Assembly (NCBI RefSeq): GCF_019734195.1
Contig: NZ_JAASHM010000015.1
Location: forward strand, 20,971-84,970
DNA length: 64,000 nt
Origin: Clostridium sp. K13
GTDB taxonomy: Bacteria > Bacillota > Clostridia > Clostridiales > Clostridiaceae
Direction of reading: 5' to 3'
Shown: positions 1-8,643 of the stretch, one piece after another
Numbering within the stretch: position 1 is the first letter of the stretch
Layout: each line of letters opens with the position of its first letter
Program-made: the position numbers and the translations under genes
Notes under the pieces: model-generated
Databases searched by the model: none
Seen by the model: only the letters and a program-made list of their open reading frames with translations
Told to the model about the DNA's origin: nothing

Positions 1-166
1 TTGTTGAGTACTTTTCCTCATTAATATTTCTTAAATTTAACCTTGTTATAAATTCATTTAAAGTTTTATTTTCTTGTGCAAAAGTAGTAATTGGTCCACT
101 AATTGCACTAGCTCCAATAACTGTAGCAACTGCTATTGCTGAATATCTTTTATAAATAGATTTCAT
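1..166 (-). CDS. Secreted protein, N-terminal fragment (cut by window edge)
   Basis: The ATG at 166 follows a clear GGAGGT ribosome site (172-177) and lies only 18 bases after the stop of the amylase gene, so the two are probably co-transcribed. The visible 55 residues start with a typical signal peptide: MKSIYKR, a hydrophobic stretch, and a likely cleavage site near TTFA-QE. The mature part begins QENKTLNEFITRLN. The rest lies outside the window, so the product cannot be identified. By position a second secreted starch-acting enzyme is plausible, but that is inference only. Confidence 0.75.
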   Translation of the reverse strand, partial: MKSIYKRYSAIAVATVIGASAISGPITTFAQENKTLNEFITRLNLRNINEEKYST

Positions 167-184
167 GTTTACCTCCTACTTAAG

Positions 185-3100
185 CTAATTAGTAACTTTT
201 ATTGTTATATATTTGGACTCTTTATTTCCATCTTCATCTTTAACATCAACCCAAATGTTATAGCTTCCAGCTTTATCTGGTGTCCATTTTACTGTATCTT
301 CAGAAGAATATTTTAATGTTAAGTTATTCCATCCATCTTTTATTTCATGAGTTGAAACTTTATATTGAAGATTTCCTACTCCTGTAGCTTTAGCACTTAT
401 TTCAACTGTCTCTCCAACCTTTACACTTTCTTTATTTGTAGTAATATCATTAATAACAAGCTTTCCTTTTTCAATTTCAAATTTAATTGTCTTTTCACTT
501 GTTTTTTCATTAGAATCTTTAACAGTAACTTTTATTGTGTAAATTCCTATTTCCGTTGGATTCCAAGTAATACTACTATTATTAGAAAAATTACTTATTA
601 CATTAGTAACGTTATCTTTTTCAATTTCAAACTTGTATTTAAGATTTCCTGTACCATTTGCTTCTGCTGAAACTTTAATACTTTCATTTACAAGTTGTGG
701 TGACTTTTTATCAGTAGTAATGCTACTTATAGTTGGACCTGTTGGATTTTGACTATACCATTTACCTTGGTAATACCACATTTCATCTGTAACATCGAAT
801 CCTGTTTGCCCTTGTCCTGGATTTTGACTTCCACCAGCATTACTAAATATTACTTTTGCTTCTTCCCAAAGAGGCTTAGTATAGCTATACCATCCTTCAC
901 TATCCTTTTCTAATTTCACTCCTGGCCATGGTGCTACTTCCTCTGTTACACCATCAACTTCTCTGTATATATATGCATATGGATTTGCCCAGTTATTTGG
1001 ATTATCGTAATTCACTTTAACCTTTATCTTACTAGGATCAACTTTAGTATAAGTATAAGTTGCCTCTGATGCTCCATCTAAATTCTGTGCAGAAACCGTT
1101 ACCACAGTTGATTCATCAAAATCTACATTTTCACCAATAGTAATTACTTGACCATTAGTATAAGTCCCTTGTTCTACCCCATCAATACTATATCTTCCTA
1201 CTTCTGAATTACTTACATAAAGCTTTAAATCTAAAGTATCTGTATAATATTTCTTTGATTGTTCACTAATACTAACATCTGGTGACTTATCACCTTTTTC
1301 TATTAAGATTACCCCATTTGTATCTGCAGTAAATGTTGCCTTACCATTTTTAACTGTAGCTATAGCTCCTGTATAAGCATCTTTTACTTTACTTCCATTA
1401 CTAAATACTTTTGAAACATCTACATCTACTGTGCCAGATGCTCCAACAACACAAACTACTCTATCACTATGTCCATCTTTGTTATAAACTCTACCAAATG
1501 TATATGGAGAATTTGAAATATCTATGTTTTCACCAGCTCCTACTGCTAAGTGATTATTTCTGAATTGTCCAAGCTTTTGCCAATGAGATAATGTTTTTGA
1601 AGCTTGACTATTTGAACTTGTTAAATCACTCCAGTTCATAGATGTACGGAACATTTGATCTTTATATTCTCCTTTTGTAAAGAAATCTGTCCACCCTACT
1701 GGTCTTGCTGTTTCATCACCATAGAAAATTTGTACTGCTCCTGGTGCTAATAGTAAGGATGTTCCTCCTTCTATTAAGTTATCTCTGTTATATAAAGAAT
1801 CATCATGGGATGAAATATAACTTAAAACATTGAAATCATCATCTTTATTTACTTTTGATAATTCATTGTATTTTGCTTTTAAATTTGAAACTGATGCTCC
1901 CTTAAATGTGAAATTTATAATAGAACTAAATCCTCCTGATGTGAAGAATGCTGATTTTCCAACTCCATGTCCCCAGGATTCTGCTGTTGTCCAGAAGTCT
2001 GTATCTTGGTCTAATACTTTATCTGGATTTTTTGATTTGTATTCTTCGAATGCTATGTCTGCCTCTTCGTTTAGAGCTGCCCAAGATTCCATATCTACCT
2101 GATTTGCTGTATCACATCTAAATCCATCGATACCAAAATCTCTAATATAATCTGTTAACCACTTTATTACGTAATTTCTTGGAGTTCTAGGTAAATTTCT
2201 ATTAGCAAAGAATTCATCTAATTCTTTCATTTCTTGCTCATCTCTACCTTCTCTTTTCCACTTAGTTTCTAAAATTGCTGGTAATCCAACCTCTTGTGTA
2301 CTTTCAGTTTTTATATCAGGTAATCCACAAAGCGAATCTTGATATCCAGCACCTTCATTAACCTTTGGATATCCTGCATATCCTGCTGAAACTCTTACAA
2401 AATCTGGTCCCCACCAATTAGTTTCCCATGTTGGATCTTTTTTATCATACCAAGTTTGTGACTCTACTGTTCCGCCACTTAAGTCTTTTAAATCCCCATA
2501 ATAATAATCTTCCCAACCATCAATCATTCCACCGAAATTAAACTCATCAGCATCCTTCATAGTTGTGTAACCAACATGATTTAAAACTATATCCATAACA
2601 ACTCTAATTCCTTGTGAGTGAGCTGTATCAACAAAGTTCTTAAAATCTTGTTCATTTCCCATATTTTCATCGATATTAGTATAATCTAAAGCCCAATATC
2701 CATGATAAGAATAGTATGGAAAACCTTCTCCATTGTTCTCTCCATTTCCGCCTGCTGCATTTCCTGAAGTATAACCATGGATTTGTTCATATGGAGCTGT
2801 TAACCATATTGCATTAACACCTAAATCAGTAAAATATCCTTCATTTAATTTTTGTGTTAACCCTTTTAAATCCCCTCCATGAAATGCCCCTGGATTATTA
2901 TCATATCCGGCTTGCTCATTTCCATTTTGATCTAAGCCTCTTCCATATGAATGGTCATTACTTGTATCACCATTTTGAAAACGATCTGTTAGAACAAAAT
3001 AAACTGTAGCATTATCCCATGAAAACTTTCTTTCCTCTTGAGTAGTTAAATCTTTTTCTGGACTGCTTGTTGTAGAATATGTTACTTGACCATTTTCATC

Positions 3101-3259
3101 CATATCTACTTTTAAAACGTTTCCATTTTCTTGGAAACGTTTTAGGTAAGTAGTATTAAAACTACTTGTCCTCATTGTAGCACCTGTTAAAGAAGTACTT
3201 GCCATAATAGTAAAAACTAATGCTCCAACTACTATTCGATTAATTTTTTTTGACTTCAA
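185..3259 (-). CDS. Secreted multidomain alpha-amylase (GH13) with starch-binding and Y_Y_Y-like modules
   Basis: This 1024-residue enzyme starts at TTG (3257-3259) behind the SD GGGAGGGAG and should hydrolyse starch or maltodextrin outside the cell. Residues 1-28 form a signal peptide. The GH13 barrel spans about 80-600 and shows the conserved regions: I (DIVLNH, D223-H228), II (GFRCD, nucleophile D383), III (AESWG, acid/base E427) and IV (SSHDD, H485-D487). A linker domain follows, then a Trp/Tyr-rich module at about 745-838 resembling CBM25/26 starch-binding domains. Two repeated Ig-like modules (about 843-930 and 935-1023) carry the GxGNLxYK pattern seen in Y_Y_Y-type repeats of clostridial secreted enzymes. 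There is no LPXTG or S-layer motif, so it is probably released. Confidence 0.95.
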   Translation of the reverse strand: MKSKKINRIVVGALVFTIMASTSLTGATMRTSSFNTTYLKRFQENGNVLKVDMDENGQVTYSTTSSPEKDLTTQEERKFSWDNATVYFVLTDRFQNGDTSNDHSYGRGLDQNGNEQAGYDNNPGAFHGGDLKGLTQKLNEGYFTDLGVNAIWLTAPYEQIHGYTSGNAAGGNGENNGEGFPYYSYHGYWALDYTNIDENMGNEQDFKNFVDTAHSQGIRVVMDIVLNHVGYTTMKDADEFNFGGMIDGWEDYYYGDLKDLSGGTVESQTWYDKKDPTWETNWWGPDFVRVSAGYAGYPKVNEGAGYQDSLCGLPDIKTESTQEVGLPAILETKWKREGRDEQEMKELDEFFANRNLPRTPRNYVIKWLTDYIRDFGIDGFRCDTANQVDMESWAALNEEADIAFEEYKSKNPDKVLDQDTDFWTTAESWGHGVGKSAFFTSGGFSSIINFTFKGASVSNLKAKYNELSKVNKDDDFNVLSYISSHDDSLYNRDNLIEGGTSLLLAPGAVQIFYGDETARPVGWTDFFTKGEYKDQMFRTSMNWSDLTSSNSQASKTLSHWQKLGQFRNNHLAVGAGENIDISNSPYTFGRVYNKDGHSDRVVCVVGASGTVDVDVSKVFSNGSKVKDAYTGAIATVKNGKATFTADTNGVILIEKGDKSPDVSISEQSKKYYTDTLDLKLYVSNSEVGRYSIDGVEQGTYTNGQVITIGENVDFDESTVVTVSAQNLDGASEATYTYTKVDPSKIKVKVNYDNPNNWANPYAYIYREVDGVTEEVAPWPGVKLEKDSEGWYSYTKPLWEEAKVIFSNAGGSQNPGQGQTGFDVTDEMWYYQGKWYSQNPTGPTISSITTDKKSPQLVNESIKVSAEANGTGNLKYKFEIEKDNVTNVISNFSNNSSITWNPTEIGIYTIKVTVKDSNEKTSEKTIKFEIEKGKLVINDITTNKESVKVGETVEISAKATGVGNLQYKVSTHEIKDGWNNLTLKYSSEDTVKWTPDKAGSYNIWVDVKDEDGNKESKYITIKVTN

Positions 3260-3312
3260 TCTTCTCCCTCCCTATTTTTTAATGAATAACTATATATTAG
3301 CTACATATTTAA

Positions 3313-3341
3313 AATATAGCTCACTTAATTTTTCTTTACAA
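3313..3341 (-). promoter_or_regulatory. Putative sigma-A promoter of the amylase gene
   Basis: On the minus strand TTGTAA (3336-3341) and TATATT (3313-3318) are separated by 17 bases. This places the transcription start about 50 bases before the TTG start codon. The -35 box matches poorly at its end, which fits a promoter that needs an activator. Confidence 0.55.
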
Positions 3342-3356
3342 GAATATAATTGTTTT

Positions 3357-3433
3357 TTGTAATTTATTACAAATATCTCTTTTTTATATTTTTTGTAATA
3401 TCTTACAAATAATTTTTTTATAAGATATTACAA
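3357..3433. promoter_or_regulatory. Three copies of a TTRTAA-N4-TTACAA palindrome upstream of the amylase promoter
   Basis: TTGTAA-N4-TTACAA occurs perfectly at 3357-3372 and 3393-3408. A third copy with one mismatch (TTATAA-GATA-TTACAA) lies at 3418-3433. All three lie just upstream of the -35 box, where an activator would bind. Copies two and three also form a longer inverted repeat with each other. The half-site is shorter than the Rex box (TTGTTAA-N4-TTAACAA). The regulator is not known. Confidence 0.5.
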
Positions 3434-3459
3434 AAAGCTGTACATGATTGTACAGCTTT
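3430..3459 (-). terminator. Rho-independent terminator of the SipW-like gene
   Basis: A 10-bp perfect stem (AAGCTGTACA/TGTACAGCTT, 3435-3458) with a 4-base loop is followed on the minus strand by a short T run. It lies 43 bases after the SipW-like stop codon. Confidence 0.7.
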
Positions 3460-3501
3460 CATCTATTTTATTGTCTTATTATTCTAAGATATAAATTTAA
3501 T

Positions 3502-4032
3502 CTAAATAGCTTTTTTATAATGTTTCCTTACAACATTCTTTTTATTATCTGCAAAACAAAATTCATAAATTATAAGAATTGCAATAATTGTAGATAATAA
3601 TATAATTCCAATTGGTGAACCTACAAAATGATAAAAATATCCAACCTTAGGTATTCTAAACATATATTCACCAATAATATTTGATTTATTTAAATGCTCC
3701 TCATCTAAGCTATTATTATCGCCTTTAGTGATTAACTTATCACCATGAATTTCAGTAATTCTATGGGTAGCTATAAATCCATCCTTTTGAAAAGTTACTA
3801 TATCTCCAACCTCTAAATGATTAACATTAATTTTTTTAATAAAAATAACATCACCCTCATCTATTGTTGGTTTCATACCATTAGTTATAATTACATAACT
3901 TTTAAACTTTATTAAATTATAAATATTATCAAATTTACTGGATAAGTTACCAACTAAACCTATAGATAATATTACAAATAAAAATAAACATAAAAAACTT
4001 CCTATTCTTACAAAGTGTCTTTCAAATTTCAT
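3502..4032 (-). CDS. SipW-type signal peptidase I homologue with catalytic Ser replaced by Gly
   Basis: This is a 176-residue membrane protein of the ER/archaeal-type (SipW) signal peptidase I family. It has a TM segment at about 10-28, an extracellular core and a second TM at about 138-157. The conserved boxes are present: box B is TNGMKPTIDEGD (50-61), the His box is ATHRITE (H90) and box D is TKGDNN (D105). In active members box B reads SGSMEPT, with Ser as nucleophile. Here that position is Gly52 (codon GGT; AGT would be Ser). His90 and Asp105 are kept. It may be an inactive homologue, or a gene one base away from activity. It stands alone, upstream of its own terminator. In other Firmicutes SipW processes TasA-like matrix proteins; no such gene is next to it. 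Confidence 0.85.
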   Translation of the reverse strand: MKFERHFVRIGSFLCLFLFVILSIGLVGNLSSKFDNIYNLIKFKSYVIITNGMKPTIDEGDVIFIKKINVNHLEVGDIVTFQKDGFIATHRITEIHGDKLITKGDNNSLDEEHLNKSNIIGEYMFRIPKVGYFYHFVGSPIGIILLSTIIAILIIYEFCFADNKKNVVRKHYKKAI

Positions 4033-4444
4033 AATTAGCCCTCTACATTTTCTTATTGCTTTAATATTAATATAATTTAAATAATAAACTTTTATAGTTT
4101 ATCTTAAAGTAAAAATTATTTTACTTTTTTCTCTATATTTTTATTATATTTACCCTTTTTTTTAACGTCAAACTATTTTATTCGCATTATTTCATCAAAT
4201 TATAATTAATTAATTATATTAATTGCTACTTTTTATATTTTTATTTTATATTTTATTGAACTTAATACTTAATTTACATTGTTTTAATTTATTTTTTTAT
4301 AATTTTAAACTTATCATTAAAAATTCATTTCATTGAAAATCAATATTTACTTTTTTTATAATTGTATATTAAAAAAATTTTTTAATTTTAAATCTAATTA
4401 AAAAATATCCAAAATCCTCTAATACTTTCTTTATTTAATGATAA
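4033..4444. other. AT-rich intergenic region, no gene seen
   Basis: This extremely AT-rich stretch lies between the SipW-like gene start and the tRNA terminator. I see no ORF with a ribosome site and no clear structured element. It should contain the minus-strand promoter of the SipW-like gene near its left end. Confidence 0.5.
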
Positions 4445-4446
4445 AA

Positions 4447-4474
4447 AAAAGACGAGTATAAATACTCGTCTTTT
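4447..4474 (-). terminator. Terminator of the tRNA-Glu/tRNA-Val unit
   Basis: The inverted repeat GACGAGTAT/ATACTCGTC at 4451-4470 is followed on the minus strand by a run of eight T. It directly abuts the CCA end of tRNA-Val. Confidence 0.8.
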
Positions 4475-4549
4475 GGTGGAAACAACAGGGATCGAACCTG
4501 TGACCCTCTGCTTGTAAGGCAGATGCTCTCCCAGCTGAGCTATGCTTCC
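4474..4549 (-). tRNA. tRNA-Val (anticodon TAC)
   Basis: This 76-nt tRNA has an encoded 3' CCA. The acceptor stem pairs GGAAGCA with TGTTTCC. The anticodon arm is TCTGC-CTTACAA-GCAGA, giving anticodon TAC (reads GUA). The T-arm shows GGTTCGATCC. It is the second gene of a two-tRNA unit transcribed on the minus strand, 8 bases after tRNA-Glu. Confidence 0.95.
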
Positions 4550-4557
4550 AAATTTAA

Positions 4558-4632
4558 TGGTGACCCCTAGGGGAATCGAACCCCTGTTACCACCGTGAAA
4601 GGGTGGTGTCTTGACCGCTTGACCAAGGGGCC
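4558..4632 (-). tRNA. tRNA-Glu (anticodon TTC)
   Basis: This 75-nt tRNA has an encoded 3' CCA. The acceptor stem pairs GGCCCCT with AGGGGTC. The anticodon arm is CCACC-CTTTCAC-GGTGG, giving anticodon TTC (reads GAA/GAG). The T-arm contains GGTTCGATTCC. It is the first gene of the pair. Confidence 0.95.
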
Positions 4633-4730
4633 TTAATAAAAATATTATTTAAATAATATTTTTGCAACTTGCTTTATTAATATAATATATATTAAATCTT
4701 ATGTCAACACCTTATAATAATATTTTTATA

Positions 4731-4776
4731 AAAAAAGAAAGCTACTAATATACTTTAAAAATATTATCAGCTTTCA
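4731..4776 (-). terminator. Terminator of the metallo-beta-lactamase-fold gene
   Basis: On the minus strand GAAAGCT (4769-4775) pairs with AGCTTTC (4737-4743) across a partly paired AT-rich interior. Seven T follow. It lies 15 bases past the stop codon. Confidence 0.65.
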
Positions 4777-4789
4777 TTAAAATATTAAA

Positions 4790-5662
4790 CTATTTTTGAA
4801 TAAAATATATATTTTCTCCATCACTCTTAATACTTATATCCCCACTACTTGTATAAAATGTTTTTATTTTTTGCTCATTTAATAAAGAAATAAGCTTTCT
4901 ATCTGGATACATAAAATATGAACATGTAATTGCTGCATAACTTGGTGAAACTGACTCTAAAAATTTCCCCACCTCATCATTATATATTCCATGATGAGCC
5001 ATTTTTAAAAAAGTATAATTTCCAGTATCCTCTTCTATAAACTCTTTCATTCTCTCATCTTCAGCATCTCCAGTAAATAAAAATCTATATTTTCCATAAT
5101 CAACTCCAACAATAATGGAATAATCATTTGATTTATCATAAGTATCTTTAATTGCTGGATATATTGTTATTTTAGCTCCATTTATATTAGTTATTATATT
5201 ACTGTGTAATAATATTGGATTTAGCTCATTTCTTTCAACTGCCTCAATATAATTTTTATATTGAACAGTATTTTTTTCATAGTCAGCCTGAACTAAATTA
5301 TTTATCTTAAAGTTATCTAAAATAATAGGAGCTCCTCCAATATGATCTTTATCATTATGACTTAAGATTAAATATTCTATCTCTTCAACATCTTTATAAT
5401 TTAAAAATTCTTTTATTTTTGTACTATTTTCATAAAATCCACAATCTATAATAATAAACTTTCCTTCTGCTTCTATTAAAATAAAATCTGATTTTCCAGT
5501 ACTTAAAATATCTATTTCAAAAGGTAATTTCACAGTAACATCTGCATCTACCCATCTTTTACTATCATTTTTTATTTTTAAAAAGCTTATAATACTACAA
5601 ATCATTATAAAAATAACTATAATTGCTCTAATCTTAGCCTTTTTTATTAAAGTAGTCTTCAT
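4790..5662 (-). CDS. Membrane-anchored metallo-beta-lactamase-fold hydrolase, ComEC-C-terminal-like
   Basis: The 290-residue protein has an N-terminal TM anchor or signal (about 12-29), then a metallo-beta-lactamase fold. Metal-binding motifs are visible: SHNDKDH (101-107, the HxHxDH-type motif with Asn in the second position), FTGDAE near residue 196 and KMAHHG near 221. This arrangement matches the stand-alone relatives of the ComEC/Rec2 C-terminal domain, predicted extracytoplasmic nucleases or phosphodiesterases. There is no ComEC channel domain and no competence gene nearby, so a role in DNA uptake is not shown. It has its own terminator and appears monocistronic. The substrate is unknown. 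Confidence 0.85.
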   Translation of the reverse strand: MKTTLIKKAKIRAIIVIFIMICSIISFLKIKNDSKRWVDADVTVKLPFEIDILSTGKSDFILIEAEGKFIIIDCGFYENSTKIKEFLNYKDVEEIEYLILSHNDKDHIGGAPIILDNFKINNLVQADYEKNTVQYKNYIEAVERNELNPILLHSNIITNINGAKITIYPAIKDTYDKSNDYSIIVGVDYGKYRFLFTGDAEDERMKEFIEEDTGNYTFLKMAHHGIYNDEVGKFLESVSPSYAAITCSYFMYPDRKLISLLNEQKIKTFYTSSGDISIKSDGENIYFIQK

Positions 5663-5804
5663 TTATATCACTTCTTAATTACTAAATATTTCTTTATATT
5701 ATTATACTCTTTAACATATATAAGTTATACATAAAAAAACAAAATAACATTTTTAAAATTATGTTATTTTATTCTCACATTATTTTCATATAGCTGACAT
5801 AAAA

Positions 5805-5833
5805 TTGACATATTAATTAACTATACTTATATT
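5805..5833 (+). promoter_or_regulatory. Near-consensus sigma-A promoter for a putative small RNA
   Basis: TTGACA (5805-5810), a 17-base spacer and TATATT (5828-5833) predict transcription from about 5840. No plus-strand protein gene follows. The next plus-strand feature is a hairpin array ending in a terminator. Confidence 0.75.
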
Positions 5834-5839
5834 CATAAA

Positions 5840-5942
5840 GTACAACACCTACCAACCAAGCAGTGTTGTAATTAGTTTAATATCATTCCCTTCACAGAAG
5901 GGTATAGATTAGTTTCCCCTATTTCTAATCTATACCCTTTTT
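5840..5942 (+). ncRNA. Putative small RNA, about 100 nt
   Basis: Three structures follow the promoter. Stem 1 is TACAACAC/GTGTTGTA (5841-5848/5863-5870) with a C-rich 14-base loop. Stem 2 is CCCTTC-ACA-GAAGGG (5888-5902). A 13-bp terminator stem follows (5900-5912/5925-5937), with the loop TTTCCCCTATTT and a T tract at 5938-5942. Stem 2 and the terminator stem share GGG (5900-5902), so they may compete. No ORF with a start is present. C-rich loops are typical seed regions in Gram-positive small RNAs such as the RsaE/RoxS group, but I see no sequence family match. The 3' end overlaps the last codons of the opposing FUSC gene, so pairing with that mRNA is guaranteed. Confidence 0.65.
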
Positions 5943-7741
5943 ATTAATTCTTTTATATTATTATTAAATTCACTATATAATTTACTTATGTACTTAAAAA
6001 TATTCTCATTATATTTTTTCTTATAAACCATTAAAACCTTATATCCAATCCTAACTACAAATTCATTATTTTTATCGATAAAATTACTTATTTCATCATC
6101 ACCATATTGTAAATTTCTAAGGTATAATTTTTGAGTTAAAAGCGTTGTATGTATTATTAAATCTCTTATATAATTATCTTCTTTACTTTTATTTAAATAA
6201 TCCCTACTAACATCTACTAAATATTGATCATATCTTAATATTTTCTTTATTAACTGCATTATTCCATCCTTCAATTTGTACGGAAAAATAAATTTATTTG
6301 CTACTAAAACAATTATTACACCTATTATTACGTAAAAAATTCTATATATTAATAATTTATTTAAACTTACTGACAAGGAAGATATGCTAATAGACGCCAT
6401 AGCTGCAAACAATGAAATTTTATAATATTCTTTAAATCCATAAAGTAAATATAATGATATAACTAATATCAAAATAGTTACCCATTCAGTATTAAATATA
6501 TGTATAATTATACCTGTAAATAAAATTGCTATTACATTTCCTTTTAATCTTTCTCTACTTTTTACAATAGTATCCTCATAATACGGTTGCATAATTGACA
6601 TTATAGTTACAATAGCCCATATAACTTTATAAAATCCTAATAATTCTGCTATAAATATAGAAAATGTTAATGTTATCGACATTCTCATTGCAAATTTAAA
6701 TCTTATTGATGACGGTACAAAATATTCTTTAAAAACTACCTGTGGTTTATCTAAATAACTTCTTTCCCATTCTTTATAAATCATATTTGCTTCTTTATCA
6801 CTTAATTCTTCTGATTCTTTAATCTGATCTATTATTGATGTTACTATAAGCAATACTTCATTAAATATAATAGAACCTTTCTTGTACTTTTCATTTATAA
6901 ATTTATTTTTATAAATAACATCATTTAATTTACAAGTTTTTTTTGAATATTTTATTATTAACTCAACCAATGATAAAAAATCTAACATCTCTTCTTTAGA
7001 TATCTTACTTTTATTATAATGTTCATATACTCTTTTTAGATATATATTTAAATACTCTATATTTAGATATAATTTAAACTGTATAGTTCCTAAGTTAGTA
7101 GTAAGATACCTTTTATAACGTGTTATATATACCTTATACACTAAATCCATCATTATTTTAGAACAATTCTCCGTTAATTTTTCATCAAATTTATTTTCTA
7201 TAATATTTTGAATTTGATTTTCTATATTAAAAAAAGCAGCTTTAACGCTATTTCCCATTATTTCTTTTCCAGTGGTTCTTTTTATATATGTTCCTGCTAC
7301 AATAACTACTGCACCAAAAACTACAGCTAATAATCTATTAGGTAGCTCATAAATAGGAATACTTGTATACTGTGTAAAAACATAAAGCATTATAAATGGC
7401 TTATACAAAGTTGCATCATATGGTGATGTTACAATATATATAAGCAAAAATATTGCAAAAAAGTCAATTATAACTCCTGTCCATATATTTAAAGATGATA
7501 AAAAGGCAATTAAAACTATTAATAAATCTAATAATAATATTCTTATAACTCTATTAATTGGTTTAACATAAAAATTTTGTCTTCCTATTACAGTTGAAGT
7601 TAAAGCTATTGGAAATGCTATCATTATATTTTTCATACCAAATAAAATTGCAACACCACTCATAGTAATTACTACAACAGTTCCATTTCTAATCATAGAT
7701 GTCACATTCATATTGTATTTTCTAATAATGTAATTAAACAT
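5930..7741 (-). CDS. FUSC-family (aromatic acid exporter/fusaric acid resistance-like) membrane protein
   Basis: This 603-residue protein starts at ATG behind AAAGGAGGTG. It has two blocks of hydrophobic helices (about 15-150 and 350-480), each followed by a helical soluble region. This is the FUSC/YqjA-YtjP layout of predicted efflux proteins for aromatic or other small molecules. The second block carries the FRMSITLTFS and MQPYYEDT motifs typical of the FUSC-like domain (RxxP/MQPYY pattern). No partner subunits are adjacent, and the substrate cannot be read from the sequence. Its stop codon lies inside the terminator hairpin of the opposing small RNA. Confidence 0.8.
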   Translation of the reverse strand: MFNYIIRKYNMNVTSMIRNGTVVVITMSGVAILFGMKNIMIAFPIALTSTVIGRQNFYVKPINRVIRILLLDLLIVLIAFLSSLNIWTGVIIDFFAIFLLIYIVTSPYDATLYKPFIMLYVFTQYTSIPIYELPNRLLAVVFGAVVIVAGTYIKRTTGKEIMGNSVKAAFFNIENQIQNIIENKFDEKLTENCSKIMMDLVYKVYITRYKRYLTTNLGTIQFKLYLNIEYLNIYLKRVYEHYNKSKISKEEMLDFLSLVELIIKYSKKTCKLNDVIYKNKFINEKYKKGSIIFNEVLLIVTSIIDQIKESEELSDKEANMIYKEWERSYLDKPQVVFKEYFVPSSIRFKFAMRMSITLTFSIFIAELLGFYKVIWAIVTIMSIMQPYYEDTIVKSRERLKGNVIAILFTGIIIHIFNTEWVTILILVISLYLLYGFKEYYKISLFAAMASISISSLSVSLNKLLIYRIFYVIIGVIIVLVANKFIFPYKLKDGIMQLIKKILRYDQYLVDVSRDYLNKSKEDNYIRDLIIHTTLLTQKLYLRNLQYGDDEISNFIDKNNEFVVRIGYKVLMVYKKKYNENIFKYISKLYSEFNNNIKELIKRV

Positions 7742-7833
7742 TTTGTCACCTCCTTTATTAAACGCAATAAAATATTCTTTATTACTTTTTCCTTATAAAT
7801 ACTTAACTATTCTATTACACAAATTTAAAAATA

Positions 7834-7874
7834 AAAAAATGTAAAGGATACTTATTATTTCTCCTTTACATTTT
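7834..7874 (-). terminator. Terminator of the coiled-coil protein gene
   Basis: On the minus strand AAAATGTAAAGGA (starting at the stop codon) pairs with TCCTTTACATTTT. A T-rich run follows. Confidence 0.7.
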
Positions 7875-8472
7875 ATTTTTCTTTTAAATTATTAATTTGC
7901 TTTTGCAATTCTTCAATCTGCTTATTTAATAATTCTATAGATTGTTTTAATTCATATATCTCATTATTTGATTCCTTTTCTTTTGATGAATTGCTACTAG
8001 TAGTTTTTTTCTTTTTATTAGATGCTACATTAGCTTGGCTTTCATCATTTGCACTTGAACAAAAGGGATTATCTGCATTCCTATAAATATAATTATAATA
8101 CCTTCCTGGTCCACCTTGGTAATATTGTTGTTGTGCATTAAAAACTTCAATGGCTTGCCCTACTAATTGCAACCAGTTACCAACTACATTTTGAATGTTA
8201 AATGGAAGATTTCCAGCTATAATATTTCCAAGCAATTCTCCAATAACAAGTAAAAGTTGTGGTGGTATATCTTGAAACCCTCCTGGAATATCACTACATG
8301 CTTCTCTTTGACTTTTAGTAGAATCTGCATTAGAACTACCAAATCTACACTCCTCACAAGTTTCTTCACTATTATCAGTATTTTCATTCCCCTTTTCTGA
8401 AGTAAAGGAGCTTATATAATCATTAAAACTTTTTATAAACTCATCAAAACCATTAAAGCCATTTTGATCCAT
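7873..8472 (-). CDS. Conserved-looking hypothetical protein with C-terminal coiled coil
   Basis: The start is set at ATG 8470-8472 because GGTGAG lies 4 bases upstream. An ATG four codons earlier (8484) forms part of that ribosome site and has none of its own. The 199-residue protein has an acidic N-terminal segment and a CEEC pair near residue 40. A hydrophobic helical middle follows (IPPQLLLVIGELLGNIIAGN), then QQQYYQGGPGRYYNYIY, a Lys/Ser-rich linker and a heptad-repeat coiled coil over the last 35 residues (LLNKQIEELQKQINNLK). There is no signal peptide. I do not recognise the family. The Gly/Tyr-rich patch and coiled coil would suit a structural or spore-associated protein, which is a guess. 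Confidence 0.75.
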   Translation of the reverse strand: MDQNGFNGFDEFIKSFNDYISSFTSEKGNENTDNSEETCEECRFGSSNADSTKSQREACSDIPGGFQDIPPQLLLVIGELLGNIIAGNLPFNIQNVVGNWLQLVGQAIEVFNAQQQYYQGGPGRYYNYIYRNADNPFCSSANDESQANVASNKKKKTTSSNSSKEKESNNEIYELKQSIELLNKQIEELQKQINNLKEK

Positions 8473-8643
8473 AATTCTCACCATAAAAACTAATCACTAT
8501 TATGATACTCTTTAAATTTTTATTTGATACAATATCAGAATTTAGCTATTTAATTCCTATACTAAATTTAAAAGTAAAAACCTTATATTTTCACAATTAA
8601 ATCTGAATAAATTTTATATTTCAAAAGGTCAAATACCATATAT

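Noticed and set aside
4790..5662. Annotation as a competence protein ComEC
   Set aside because: Only the metallo-beta-lactamase-like domain is present; the channel domain is missing and no competence genes are near.
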